Source: a virus. Taken from it: a DNA stretch of 51,219 nucleotides. Each line of letters begins with the position of its first letter. Position 1 is the stretch's first letter. The notes below the pieces were generated by a model that searched no databases, was not told the DNA's origin, and saw nothing but the letters and a program-made list of their open reading frames with translations. The stretch is from the IMG/VR virus record IMGVR_UViG_3300019871_000003, positions 1 to 51,219 of that record; one strand, written 5' to 3'. The translations under genes were made by a program, and so were the position numbers. Shown here piece by piece: positions 32,683-42,147 of this stretch.

Positions 32683-35099
32683 TGTCGCAACTATCATTCA
32701 AACGTTTCAAATGGTTTCTTAACCCGCGTGGTACTGGTGATGTTGAGTTAGAAAACTCACCTGACGGGTGGATGGATACTAATATCACTTATACCAGGTC
32801 GCAAAAGTATTCAGGTTTACTGCGTTCGTTCACCATACCGTTAAAGTTAGTTAGGCAAGGGGCGTTCATAGCCAGGTTAGAGTTTTATGTTCATATACTT
32901 ACCTCAAACGTGACATTCACAGTCACGCGGCTTGTTGATGGTATTACCAACTACAAAACGATGTTCACTGGCAAACTTGATTTCTCAAAGGCGGTTGATA
33001 ATCTCACAACTTTTGATGTTCCTGCAATACCGAATGATTTTAGCGTCAATATAGACGCTTATGATGGTGTGCAATATGCTATTCCATTAAATGTAGATAA
33101 TGCGATTAACCTGGAGCTTACACCAATAACTTTAGATGAAATCGCCAATCTATTACCCGGTCTACCATCAGACGGCAACAGGCATTCGGATTACTTTCCC
33201 CCTATACAGGTTGTCAATAATCAGCAGAATAGTATTAATACCTCTGTAAAAACGGTGCCTTATGGACAGTTGCGTAATCCTGATTTTTCAACTTTTGATA
33301 ACTGGTTCTATAAATGCAGGATTTCAGGTAAATTATTAATATCTGGTAGTCTTAGCCTTACTATTTTCGACGGAGGCGGCGGCCATCATTTACAACTGGC
33401 AATATTTAACCAGACCGGAGCCATTGTTTACGCTTTTTATGATGATACGCCCTCATCGGAGACAACCATTAATGTAAATGTAAACATAGCGTTAACCGTA
33501 ACTGTTGGCGATCGTTTGTTTTTATACATGAGGCAGGTTGATTCTGAGACAAGCAATACCGGCATTCAAATAAACGGCGGTGAGATTGATTTGTCTTATA
33601 AAACCATTACGCCAGCTTCAATGTGTAAGGCATTACGAGGGCATAATCTGTTCGCAGCAATCTTACAAGCGATGAACGTAAATAATGATTCAGCGCCTAA
33701 TCTTCCTGTTCCTAATCAATCATTTTTACTCGATAAGATGAAGCAGGTAGTTTATACAAGTGCGGATTCTATAAGAGCGGCAACGGGTAGTATTTACAGG
33801 GAAACTGACCCTTTAGCCCCCGGCATATTCACGGTATTATCGGGAACTGCGAACTACGATAGCGGCGTTTTTACAATAGGCGAAAAGTTTACTTATGTTA
33901 ATGGTGTAGAAAACTTTATGGGTGACGGTGTGGTACAAAAGACCGCAAGTATAGCGGTAGGGTCTGTTTATAATGCGGGTGATCCATTGCAGCCAGGTGG
34001 CGTTTATTTAGTTCATGGACCTGACGGTGAGTCTGCTAATTATAATGGGGTCACTGTGCCTGTGGGTGATGAATTTAAATTTGTCTTAGGGCAAAGTTCG
34101 TTTACTGGCAGTACTGATTCTGTTTTCGTTACGCAGATATCAGAAGATCCGCAAATAATTATTTCATTGTCGGACTTCTTTCAAGATGTTTTGTCTCAGC
34201 AAGGTGGCCAGGCGGCATTAGGTGTTGAAAATGGTAAAGTGTTCCTGGAAGATTTAAACTATGTATATCGTAAAGGAATCAATAATGTGTCGTTGGGATT
34301 GGTAGATAACACCACTAAGTTTGAGCCGGCTATTGATTTGATGTATAACTCTATAAAGGCTGGGTACAATGATCCGCAGTTAGATTCAATAAACGCCTTT
34401 AAAGAGGTTAATTCTACTCAAAACTACACTACAGTCTTATTAAACCCTCAAAAAGAGCTTAATTTAATATCTCCGTTTTCCGCTGCGCCATATTATATTG
34501 AGTGCATAAGAATCACTCAAAATGATTCTGTTGCCAGCAGATCAAATAATGACACGATAAAGGTTTATATCAAAGACGGACCTGAACCTGCCATAGGTGG
34601 CACTGGTATTTTCGCCGGGTTTAAATACTGGCATCCATTGCGTACAGAGGGGTATATATCATTAACAGGGGTCGATTCATCATATTATAATTATTTATTA
34701 AGCCCTAAACAATGCCTGTTACGTGGCGGCGCTTACCTGTCAAGTATATTTTACAACATGAAAGGTTTCCACATCAACATGACTTCTGCTTTAAAGAACA
34801 GCAGCATGGTGTACGTGGGTTTGGATGGTAAACGGGTTGCAGAAAGCGATCCTATATCTATTTCGGATTTACCAGCACCATTATTTTGCCCGATTTATGC
34901 CACTGTTGTACCCGGACTAAGTAATAATGTACTGGATATGATCGATTCAACCCCGTACGCCGATCTGAACTTTGACTTTAATGGTGTGAATACAAAAGCA
35001 TTTATAAATAAGTTTTCAGTACAGGTAGGCAACGACAAACCAACGGAGACAAAATTATTATTAACGCCTGATAATGATTTGACTAAAATGATAAGATAA
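32682..35099 (+). CDS. Distal tail/baseplate protein with a duplicated module
   Basis: 805 residues after the tape measure, the place of the tail-tip hub. The middle holds two related segments of about 65 residues, one from R-A-A-T-G-S-I-Y-R-E-T-D-P-L-A-P-G (about 370) and one from G-S-V-Y-N-A-G-D-P-L-Q-P-G-G-V-Y (about 430). Both share the D-P-L-x-P-G-x-x turn. A beta-jelly part near 205-310 (D-N-W-F-Y-K, G-G-G-G-H-H) may bind carbohydrate. Late-control copy 4 follows it. Confidence 0.65.
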   Translation: MSQLSFKRFKWFLNPRGTGDVELENSPDGWMDTNITYTRSQKYSGLLRSFTIPLKLVRQGAFIARLEFYVHILTSNVTFTVTRLVDGITNYKTMFTGKLDFSKAVDNLTTFDVPAIPNDFSVNIDAYDGVQYAIPLNVDNAINLELTPITLDEIANLLPGLPSDGNRHSDYFPPIQVVNNQQNSINTSVKTVPYGQLRNPDFSTFDNWFYKCRISGKLLISGSLSLTIFDGGGGHHLQLAIFNQTGAIVYAFYDDTPSSETTINVNVNIALTVTVGDRLFLYMRQVDSETSNTGIQINGGEIDLSYKTITPASMCKALRGHNLFAAILQAMNVNNDSAPNLPVPNQSFLLDKMKQVVYTSADSIRAATGSIYRETDPLAPGIFTVLSGTANYDSGVFTIGEKFTYVNGVENFMGDGVVQKTASIAVGSVYNAGDPLQPGGVYLVHGPDGESANYNGVTVPVGDEFKFVLGQSSFTGSTDSVFVTQISEDPQIIISLSDFFQDVLSQQGGQAALGVENGKVFLEDLNYVYRKGINNVSLGLVDNTTKFEPAIDLMYNSIKAGYNDPQLDSINAFKEVNSTQNYTTVLLNPQKELNLISPFSAAPYYIECIRITQNDSVASRSNNDTIKVYIKDGPEPAIGGTGIFAGFKYWHPLRTEGYISLTGVDSSYYNYLLSPKQCLLRGGAYLSSIFYNMKGFHINMTSALKNSSMVYVGLDGKRVAESDPISISDLPAPLFCPIYATVVPGLSNNVLDMIDSTPYADLNFDFNGVNTKAFINKFSVQVGNDKPTETKLLLTPDNDLTKMIR

Positions 35100-35111
35100 A
35101 TCGTATATTTA

Positions 35112-35137
35112 GTCAACTGTAGTTTACTAAGTTTACA
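35112..35137 (+). promoter_or_regulatory. Late-control element, copy 4
   Basis: GTCAACTGTAGTTTAC (35112-35127) and a third arm AGTTTACA (35130-35137), again 9 bases on. It lies in the only non-coding gap between the tail-tip genes and starts a new unit at 35145. No TAnnTTTG box is evident downstream. Confidence 0.6.
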
Positions 35138-35144
35138 ATACAAA

Positions 35145-35309
35145 ATGAAGCATTGTTTATGTATCTGTGGCGCTATAAAAGGTATTTGTTTATGCCATAA
35201 GCCGGAAAAAACATGCGAGCAAAATGCTGATTTAAAAGAGATTAAAGAAATAAGTAGTAAAAATTTGGCAAAGATAAAACCAAATATTGCGCTACCGATA
35301 AATAAATAG
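35145..35309 (+). CDS. Small Cys-rich protein behind the late element
   Basis: 54 residues. Six cysteines in the first 24 residues (C-L-C-I-C-G, then C-L-C-H and a final Cys) could bind one or two metals or sit in the membrane as an acylated patch. The rest is a basic helix (D-L-K-E-I-K-E-I-S-S-K-N). It starts eight bases after late-control copy 4 and its stop touches the next ATG. Could be a small regulator or assembly factor; function unknown. Confidence 0.55.
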   Translation: MKHCLCICGAIKGICLCHKPEKTCEQNADLKEIKEISSKNLAKIKPNIALPINK

Positions 35310-37025
35310 ATGGCAACAACTGTATTCCAGATAACACCATATTCATCATTTAATCTGATGCGTGACGGCTTTACCATCGACGACAGGTATCACACTGTGC
35401 CGTTCGCTGATAGGCAAGACCCGACTAATTACTTTCAGAAGATTCAAAAAGATGATAATAATTTCAGGGTGCAAGTATTATCTGATTTTACGCCAACACT
35501 AAGGCTTTATGACTGCAGCGATGTATTTATTAAGAATGTGCCATTTGTCAGCCGTGTAATTTTAAATGCTTCATTCCTGGTATATGATGCTGTGCCGGAC
35601 TTTTCAGATGTTAGCGAGGGTGCTTATTATCTTAAGCTTACCTATACTGATGAAAGCGATACCGTGCAAACATATAGGACATTTATGCTTAACGTGGCAG
35701 AAGATTGGCCCGAAACTTTGCTTTTAGAATACACGAATACTTTTAATGATAAAGGAGTACTATTTGTTAATGATGATAATTCATTAATGGTATTTGGCTT
35801 CAGGATAGAATCAAGCTTTGACGAGTACCAGCCACTAAGCGCCGACATAGATTATATCGATCAGGTATATGATACTGAAGTACTGAACAACACGCCTTAT
35901 GATAATGAAAAGCTTTATATAGGAACTGACCAGGTAACAGGCGGGGCGCCTGATTGGGCTATCAAAAAGATGAACCTGATTTTTACCCTGAATAAGGTAG
36001 CTATTGATAATCAGTTTTACAACCGGGTTGAGGGCAGCAAGTTCACACCACAAAGGCCGGATCATGGGGTATTGATAGACGGACTAAATGTAAGGCCGAC
36101 CTATTGGAGCATCGATATTATCCCTAATCAGAATTTCAATTTACAGCAATTTCAAACGGGCGTAATCCCAACAGGAGATATAATTGTGATAAAAAAAGCC
36201 AAAATATACGATAGCATCGCGGCAGATTTTACGGCTACGGGGCTTTTTACAGTTAATTCAAACCTGATCAGGCTTGCTGTAACCAACAAAAACTTTGATG
36301 TTTTTACAATAAAGCTGGGCACAACTGCCGGAGATGATGATATAGCAAACATTGAAATAGTAAACAATCCCGAAACCGGCACGCCTGATTTAACAGGATC
36401 ATATGATATAGGGCATACTTTTACTGTGCCTACAGATGTATTTGTTTCAGGGATAGACGGTACAAACTTAAAGATCACATTCGATTGGAACCAATATGAT
36501 GCACCTGCAATAACACCTGTAACACCCGGTGGTGGAGTGCCAAAAGGAACAGTTACAGTGTATGAAGAGCCTACGCCAGGTGATTTTGTTTTGGATTGGG
36601 ATATAGGCACAGGGTTAGGTTTACGTGCGTGGGTTGGATGGTGTTTGTCAGGCACAAACGGGACAAAAGACAGGGCAGGTAAATATTCACAGGGTTGGAA
36701 TAAAGATGAAGTAGGACCTTCAACGCGTGGAACTGAAACTGGTAACGCAAATAACCTTGCAACTATTGAGCGGTCTAATTTGCCAGCAGTTGGAATTCAC
36801 TTATTTGATGATGCTGTAAATAACACAGCCGGGGATACGATCACGCCAACATCTAATGTTGCGCGAAATAGATCGGCGGGTGGCTCAAGTAATTACGACA
36901 TGCTTAAAGGTCGTCCCGGAGTTGAGCCAGGTATGGGGTTGTCAGAAAAATTAGGTGACGGCGATCCTATTTCAATAGAGCCAGATTCATTGATTGATGT
37001 ATGGGTAGTTAAAATTACAGACTAA
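35310..37025 (+). CDS. Tail-tip/fibre protein with collar-like C-terminus
   Basis: 571 residues. The N-terminal 300 residues are beta-rich, of baseplate/upper-tail type. The C-terminal 140 residues (A-W-V-G-W-C-L-S-G-T-N-G-T-K-D-R-A-G-K-Y-S, then S-N-L-P-A-V-G-I-H) match the style of phage tail-collar/fibre-tip domains, which contact receptors. It follows the Cys-rich protein with no gap. Confidence 0.65.
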   Translation: MATTVFQITPYSSFNLMRDGFTIDDRYHTVPFADRQDPTNYFQKIQKDDNNFRVQVLSDFTPTLRLYDCSDVFIKNVPFVSRVILNASFLVYDAVPDFSDVSEGAYYLKLTYTDESDTVQTYRTFMLNVAEDWPETLLLEYTNTFNDKGVLFVNDDNSLMVFGFRIESSFDEYQPLSADIDYIDQVYDTEVLNNTPYDNEKLYIGTDQVTGGAPDWAIKKMNLIFTLNKVAIDNQFYNRVEGSKFTPQRPDHGVLIDGLNVRPTYWSIDIIPNQNFNLQQFQTGVIPTGDIIVIKKAKIYDSIAADFTATGLFTVNSNLIRLAVTNKNFDVFTIKLGTTAGDDDIANIEIVNNPETGTPDLTGSYDIGHTFTVPTDVFVSGIDGTNLKITFDWNQYDAPAITPVTPGGGVPKGTVTVYEEPTPGDFVLDWDIGTGLGLRAWVGWCLSGTNGTKDRAGKYSQGWNKDEVGPSTRGTETGNANNLATIERSNLPAVGIHLFDDAVNNTAGDTITPTSNVARNRSAGGSSNYDMLKGRPGVEPGMGLSEKLGDGDPISIEPDSLIDVWVVKITD

Positions 37026-37483
37026 TGGCTTGGAAAGGAATATTAACCGACGGTATAAAAGCCAAACTTAGTGGTGGAATGATTGGTCATGAAAGCATAT
37101 CTACCTATGTGCCATTTTTGGGGCTGTTGGATTTTACATCCGATGACGATATTCCCAATTTAAGGGCAGTTAAATCATTGGTATTTACCCCACCATCTGA
37201 AACAATAAAGTTTGCTGCCGGCAGTGCGTTATCCGCAGGTATAATAGACATGACACTAGGTACGCGTGATTTATTCGGCCTGTATCCAACGATAATAAGA
37301 GAAATTAATAAAGTAGTTGACGGGGTAACGGATGATACCATTTTGCAGCCAGCTGACGATATAACCTATTACAAACAGTATACAGATAACACGTACGCAG
37401 TGCTTAACACAATTCAAATAAACGGGCATGATGACGGCTCAGGAAATTTTGCAGAAGATACATATATAACATTAAAGGCATAA
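37025..37483 (+). CDS. Tail protein, unknown
   Basis: 152 residues, beta-rich, between two fibre-type genes and overlapping both by one base. No family recognised. Probably a tail or fibre-attachment protein. Confidence 0.55.
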   Translation: MAWKGILTDGIKAKLSGGMIGHESISTYVPFLGLLDFTSDDDIPNLRAVKSLVFTPPSETIKFAAGSALSAGIIDMTLGTRDLFGLYPTIIREINKVVDGVTDDTILQPADDITYYKQYTDNTYAVLNTIQINGHDDGSGNFAEDTYITLKA

Positions 37484-38994
37484 TGAGAAAACTACTTATT
37501 ATAATATTATTATTCGTATCAGGAGCTTCATTTGCTCAGGTATCAACTGTTACACTACAGGTTAAAGGCGGCAATGGAGTTAATTACATGCCTATCACAT
37601 GGACGGGTAAAACAAGCCCCGACACGTTAGGAAACTTAAAGTATAATCGTGCAAATTACTTGCAACTTAGAAACTTCATAGATAGCCTGAACGCTCATGC
37701 AAGTTTCTTTTCAAATGACTTTATAGATCCTGGAACATCTACACATCCTATAAGGTTATCAACTGATACCATAGGAACAGGGCCTTTCATAGTAAGAGGT
37801 ACTACTGGTTTAAGGAAAGATACTAATCATTATGTAACTACAGGTACAACTTTAAAGAACATCTATAATGTTAACGGAAGCCTGACATCCAACCGGACAG
37901 TCAATCTAAATGGCTTTACTTTAGGATTTTCCGGCAATATTAATGTAAATGGCGCTACGTTAGGACGGGGCGCTGGTGCGGATACTTCAAGCTTTGGGTA
38001 TAATGCTTTTAGTGCTTCAGGTTATCCGGCAGGAAAATTTAATGTTTATTTTGGGGGTAGGGTATTGCAATCAAATACTACCGGAACACAAAATACAGGA
38101 ATTGGTATCAGTGCTTTGGCAGCTAATACAACAGGAGGATTAAATGTAGCGGTAGGAACATCTGCATTAACCTCTAATATTGGTGGAAGCAGCAATGTCG
38201 CTATAGGTGTAGGTTCATTAACTTCAAATACTACCGGGACATTTAATGTAGCGGTTGGGAGAAATGCTTTGAATGCAGCCACAACAGCAAGTTTCAATAA
38301 TGCATTTGGTTTTAATGCATTGGAACTAACTACAACAGGCATTCGAAATAATGCATTTGGTTCAAGTAGTCTCTTTAAAAATACAACTGGTCATAATAAC
38401 ACAGGCTTTGGGGACTCTACACTATTGAGTGTAGTTACAGGAATTAACAATACGGCACTTGGCAGTAGAGCCGGGGCGACGACTACAGGGAGTGGGAATC
38501 TTTTCTTAGGATACAATGCTGGACTTAATGAAACAGGAAGTAATAAATTATATATCGCAAATAGCCCTACTTCCACTCCGCTAATAAAGGGCGATTTCTC
38601 TGCTGAAAACCTACAAATATTCGGAACCCTACAATCATGGACGCCGACCGGAACACCTGGAGCAGATAGCTTGGTAGTAAAACATGCAGGTTTATTTTAC
38701 GCCATCGCTCCTACCACTGTAATCATATCGGCCCAAACCGTTGTGAATGGAAGCACAAGTGGTACGGCTACTTACTCAGAACCCTTTCAGGATAGCGGCT
38801 ATAAAAAAGTAATAGTTTATTGCAGTTCTTTATCAGGAACTGCAACCTATACTTTCCCTGTAGCATTCACTAACACACCGGTTGTTATTACAACAAGTGG
38901 CCCAGCGTCTAGTGTAGTTACTTCATTGAGTACCACCGCAATTACAATTACAGGTGCCACTACAACAGGCAATGTTATAATAGAAGGATTTTAA
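37483..38994 (+). CDS. Exported fibre-like protein with YadA-head-type repeats
   Basis: 503 residues. Residues 1-19 are a signal peptide ending A-S-F-A-Q. From about 185 to 360, repeats of about 22-24 residues follow the pattern N-T-T-G-x-x-N-V-A-V-G-x-x-A-L, the trimeric autotransporter (YadA/Hep_Hag) head motif, a left-handed beta-roll. The last 80 residues (S-G-T-A-T-Y-S-E-P-F-Q-D-S-G-Y-K-K-V) form a terminal domain I recall from Bacteroidota phage fibres. It is probably a trimeric receptor-binding fibre. The signal peptide is unusual for a virion protein. Confidence 0.75.
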   Translation: MRKLLIIILLFVSGASFAQVSTVTLQVKGGNGVNYMPITWTGKTSPDTLGNLKYNRANYLQLRNFIDSLNAHASFFSNDFIDPGTSTHPIRLSTDTIGTGPFIVRGTTGLRKDTNHYVTTGTTLKNIYNVNGSLTSNRTVNLNGFTLGFSGNINVNGATLGRGAGADTSSFGYNAFSASGYPAGKFNVYFGGRVLQSNTTGTQNTGIGISALAANTTGGLNVAVGTSALTSNIGGSSNVAIGVGSLTSNTTGTFNVAVGRNALNAATTASFNNAFGFNALELTTTGIRNNAFGSSSLFKNTTGHNNTGFGDSTLLSVVTGINNTALGSRAGATTTGSGNLFLGYNAGLNETGSNKLYIANSPTSTPLIKGDFSAENLQIFGTLQSWTPTGTPGADSLVVKHAGLFYAIAPTTVIISAQTVVNGSTSGTATYSEPFQDSGYKKVIVYCSSLSGTATYTFPVAFTNTPVVITTSGPASSVVTSLSTTAITITGATTTGNVIIEGF

Positions 38995-38995
38995 G

Positions 38996-39115
38996 ATGAG
39001 ACTACCACTGTTTATCTATCCAGTCCCGATCATAATCGCCCTTACGTGGTTTGGATTCAAACATGCTGTTAAGGATACGCTTGATGAATTTTATAAATTT
39101 CTTAAGCATAAGTAA
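38996..39115 (+). CDS. 39-residue membrane peptide
   Basis: One hydrophobic span (F-I-Y-P-V-P-I-I-I-A-L-T-W-F-G-F) and a basic helix after it. One base after the fibre gene. It could be a holin-like or fibre-linked peptide; unknown. Confidence 0.5.
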   Translation: MRLPLFIYPVPIIIALTWFGFKHAVKDTLDEFYKFLKHK

Positions 39116-39147
39116 GGTTTAATTGGTAACGAAATTAAAAAATAAAA

Positions 39148-40674
39148 ATGAAAAAGCTAATCTTATTACTACTATTATCAGTTAGTGCATTACTGGCTAA
39201 GGCTCAGTTCTGCGGGCCGTATACCTTTATCAATCACTTGTCCTATTCGGGGATGAGCAACTTAACGATCAGTTTTGATTCGTTACAGTACATCTCTTTA
39301 ACATCCTGTCATAACATTCACATTACCCATTGCAAGGTAGCAGGCAATGTTTTTGGCATAGGGATCGAACTTAACTCATGTACTGGCATTACGATTGATT
39401 CAACCGAGATAACTAATTGCGGACAGGGAATTATAATGACGAATGTATCATCTTATAATATTTCGCATAATTATTTTTTAAATATCATAGGCACTCCGGG
39501 CGACACATGGCATCCGTTTCAAGCGAGAAGTTGCACCGGTTCCCCTCAGATATTTAATTTTAATAAGATCGAAGAAATTGGTGTGCCGTTTTCGCACGAT
39601 CAGATTAGTTTCTTTCAATGCCATGGTTCATCCGGGCACCTTATTCAATGCTATGGTAACACTATAAGAGGCGGTCAAACGCAAATGAATGGTACTGGCC
39701 CGGGTGGCAGGGTTGCTATTCCTGGTAAAGCCCTGAATGGTGCTTGTGGTATAGGAGTAGATATAGGAACAACTTACATTTTAGTAAGGCAAAACAAAGG
39801 AATTAATACAGGTTATGCCGGTATTCAAATTATAGGCTCAGGCATTGATCATGTTACAGTAGATTCAAACTCCTTTTATAGTTCAGCTACTAATATATCA
39901 TTGATAGGTCTGTCTTACCAGGTAAGCGGCGCAACGGATGTTTTCATAGGGCATAACTATTTGAATTGGCTCACTTTTAACAACACAAGGCAAAACCTAT
40001 TTTCATCTGTAACCGCACCTCCGGGATGGACAACTAATACTGCAAATACCGTTGCAGATCCATTAGCCACATCGACCATGATCCCTAACCCTCAGGTCGC
40101 ATCATGCTTAGTGCCGCCGATAATTAATATATCCGGATCGCCTTTTGCTTATGTTTATGGTTCAACTATTGCAAATATCACTCCGGTTAATACTGGCGGG
40201 GCTGCGACCTCTTATTCACTAATTGGTACGTTGCCATCAGGTTTAAGCTTCAATACTGCCACGGGCGTTATTTCAGGAACAAACACAGGTATTAAATCAA
40301 TCACAAGTTACCAGGTCATAGCTATTAATGGATCAGGCCGCGATACTGCGACTATTTCAATAACGGTCAACAAGGCTGTTTTAACAATAGTTCCAAACCT
40401 TGCCTTTAAATTTCAAGGTCAGGTTAATCCAACTTTTACAGCCAGTTACGCAGATTTTCAATTAAGTGATAGTGTAGGATCATTAACCACGCCTGCAACA
40501 GTATCAACCACTGCCACGACAGTATCGGCAGCCGGGACTTATCGATTAACAGCATCAGGAGCAGCTGCTACAAATTACACGTTTAATTACGTTTCGGCAC
40601 CGTTTAGTTTTGTGATCCTCCCAAATACTATAGGCGTAGTAATACATACACCAGTAATAGTTTTAACACACTAA
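39148..40674 (+). CDS. Exported beta-helix protein with He_PIG and MBG-like domains
   Basis: 508 residues. Signal peptide 1-20 (ending L-A-K-A-Q). Residues about 50-300 show right-handed parallel beta-helix turns (I-S-L-T-S-C-H-N-I-H-I-T-H-C, I-E-L-N-S-C-T-G-I-T-I-D-S, I-I-M-T-N-V-S-S-Y-N-I-S), the fold of tailspikes and polysaccharide lyases. A He_PIG-type Ig domain (L-P-S-G-L-S-F-N-T-A-T-G-V-I-S-G-T) and an MBG-like Thr-rich domain follow. Possible receptor-binding or glycan-degrading spike, or a host-derived secreted adhesin. No catalytic residues can be assigned. Confidence 0.7.
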   Translation: MKKLILLLLLSVSALLAKAQFCGPYTFINHLSYSGMSNLTISFDSLQYISLTSCHNIHITHCKVAGNVFGIGIELNSCTGITIDSTEITNCGQGIIMTNVSSYNISHNYFLNIIGTPGDTWHPFQARSCTGSPQIFNFNKIEEIGVPFSHDQISFFQCHGSSGHLIQCYGNTIRGGQTQMNGTGPGGRVAIPGKALNGACGIGVDIGTTYILVRQNKGINTGYAGIQIIGSGIDHVTVDSNSFYSSATNISLIGLSYQVSGATDVFIGHNYLNWLTFNNTRQNLFSSVTAPPGWTTNTANTVADPLATSTMIPNPQVASCLVPPIINISGSPFAYVYGSTIANITPVNTGGAATSYSLIGTLPSGLSFNTATGVISGTNTGIKSITSYQVIAINGSGRDTATISITVNKAVLTIVPNLAFKFQGQVNPTFTASYADFQLSDSVGSLTTPATVSTTATTVSAAGTYRLTASGAAATNYTFNYVSAPFSFVILPNTIGVVIHTPVIVLTH

Positions 40675-40702
40675 TTTTTTTATTATATATTTTATAAATG
40701 TC

Positions 40703-41056
40703 ATGACGTTTAAGGTTGGTAAAAATGATGTTCACATAGGATTTTGGGAAGCATTCTCAATTATTTCAAGCGTAGTAATTTGCACATGGGGGGTTAGCGA
40801 ATGGAATAATTTCCGTAACAACCGGGAAGAGAAAAGGATCGAAGAGCAACACGTAATGTATCAAAAGATTAACTGGATAGCCAAACAGGATACTTTGCTA
40901 ATAGGATATAAAAATCGCCAAGACTCAATATTAACGGTAATAACGCGTAAACAGGCAGTGTTTGAGAACGTGTTTATAAAAGGGTCAAAAGAAAAATTGC
41001 AATATGTTACTGAGCAATATGATCAGAATGGCCTTCATTTTAATGTTGTAAAATAA
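40703..41056 (+). CDS. Single-span membrane protein with coiled coil (spanin candidate)
   Basis: 117 residues. A membrane span near 15-32 (A-F-S-I-I-S-S-V-V-I-C-T-W-G-V) is followed by a charged helical part. An inner-membrane spanin looks like this, but no outer-membrane lipoprotein partner overlaps it. The position before the lysis gene fits. Confidence 0.5.
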   Translation: MTFKVGKNDVHIGFWEAFSIISSVVICTWGVSEWNNFRNNREEKRIEEQHVMYQKINWIAKQDTLLIGYKNRQDSILTVITRKQAVFENVFIKGSKEKLQYVTEQYDQNGLHFNVVK

Positions 41057-41067
41057 ATCGAATAAAA

Positions 41068-41093
41068 GTAAACTACAGTTGACAGAGTGTACA
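41068..41093 (+). promoter_or_regulatory. Late-control element, copy 5
   Basis: GTAAACTACAGTTGAC (41068-41083) and third arm AGTGTACA (41086-41093), 9 bases on. It overlaps the -33 box of the lysis promoter in exactly the way copy 2 overlaps the terminase promoter. Confidence 0.7.
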
Positions 41094-41109
41094 CTTTTAT
41101 TTACCTTTA
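41079..41109 (+). promoter_or_regulatory. Promoter of the lysis unit
   Basis: TTG at 41079-41081, 20 bases of spacer, then TACCTTTA at 41102-41109, one mismatch to TAnnTTTG. The spacing and the overlap with the late element match those of the terminase promoter. The first gene starts at 41132. Confidence 0.6.
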
Positions 41110-41131
41110 ATTATTGAAATCTTAAGTTATT

Positions 41132-41434
41132 ATGTCTGATCAAACAGCCGAACCCGGCAAAGAGCCAAATACAGTTACAGTAAAGGACGCGCAGGTAACA
41201 GCGCCAACAAAAACAACTTTCGGGCTTGGCTCATTTAGCTTGCCTACGCCTGAAAGTGCGCGACAGGGATTTAAACTATTCCTTTTGTTCAATAGTATCA
41301 TAGTGCTTACTGTAAATGGATTTCCGCAGATCCCATTAGATGCAAGGAACTTAATTTTGCAGTTCTCTACTGTTGCAAATTTGGTAGCTAATAAGATTGA
41401 AGATTTTTACGGGCTATCAACTGACCTAAAATAA
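41132..41434 (+). CDS. Holin candidate
   Basis: 100 residues. One clear hydrophobic stretch near 50-65 (F-K-L-F-L-L-F-N-S-I-I-V-L-T-V), a Thr/Pro-rich soluble start and a weaker second helix near 75-90. First gene of the lysis unit, directly upstream of the endolysin, so a holin or pinholin role is likely from context. Confidence 0.5.
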   Translation: MSDQTAEPGKEPNTVTVKDAQVTAPTKTTFGLGSFSLPTPESARQGFKLFLLFNSIIVLTVNGFPQIPLDARNLILQFSTVANLVANKIEDFYGLSTDLK

Positions 41435-41444
41435 ACAAACCGTA

Positions 41445-41912
41445 ATGGATATAAGATCAGAAACGGCACTACTTACTTTGCACCCAAAATTCAGGCCATC
41501 AGCAATCGCGGCGTGGGCAGAAGCACAAGCGGCCATGCCATCTAATGTAAAAATAGTTGTTGTGCAGGGATTGAGATCGTTTTCGGAATCAGAAGCCTTG
41601 TATGCACAGGGTAGAACCAAGCCGGGACCTATTGTCACCAAAGCAACAGCAGGGCAAAGTTATCACAATTATGGGCTCGCTTTTGATTTTGCAATGATAA
41701 CGGACGGAAAGGATGATGATCAGGTAGGGCCGAATTGGTTAAAGGTTGTTTCAATAATGCAATTACACGGTATGTTTTGGGGCGGCAACTTCCCTGAAGG
41801 GTTTCATGATAACCCACATTTTGAAAATAGATATGGGCTTAACTGGCGTTTAATGCTCGCCAAACACAATGCAAAAGATTTTATTCCTGGAACTACTTAT
41901 ATAAACATATAG
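41445..41912 (+). CDS. M15 peptidase endolysin (VanY/L-Ala-D-Glu type)
   Basis: 155 residues. Q-G-L-R-S-F-S-E-S-E-A-L-Y-A-Q-G-R-T (about 41-58) and S-Y-H-N-Y-G-L-A-F-D-F (73-83) provide the His and Asp of the zinc site; the third ligand is the His of P-H-F-E near 125. The family cuts the peptide stems of peptidoglycan. No signal peptide is present, so it needs a holin for access to the wall. Confidence 0.9.
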   Translation: MDIRSETALLTLHPKFRPSAIAAWAEAQAAMPSNVKIVVVQGLRSFSESEALYAQGRTKPGPIVTKATAGQSYHNYGLAFDFAMITDGKDDDQVGPNWLKVVSIMQLHGMFWGGNFPEGFHDNPHFENRYGLNWRLMLAKHNAKDFIPGTTYINI

Positions 41913-41921
41913 CAGAGTAAC

Positions 41922-42104
41922 ATGCAACCCGGCGATAAATGCACCGTCAATAAACATTACGGCCATGCCAATACTGAAAAGGTAATGCGCATTGTAAGGA
42001 TTGAACATGCCCCGGGTTACAGATCTGGAACTAAAGTAACAGTTGACGGCCTTGATCTTGCTGTTGATAGTGGATTGATAGTAATTATTCAAACGGGCAA
42101 ATAG
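41922..42104 (+). CDS. 60-residue hypothetical protein
   Basis: Ten bases after the endolysin. Beta-rich (V-M-R-I-V-R-I-E-H-A-P-G-Y) and basic, resembling a small barrel. No motif recognised. Confidence 0.5.
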   Translation: MQPGDKCTVNKHYGHANTEKVMRIVRIEHAPGYRSGTKVTVDGLDLAVDSGLIVIIQTGK

Positions 42105-42147
42105 AGTGTAACTAATTTTTAAAAACAAATATTAAATCAAACAATTT

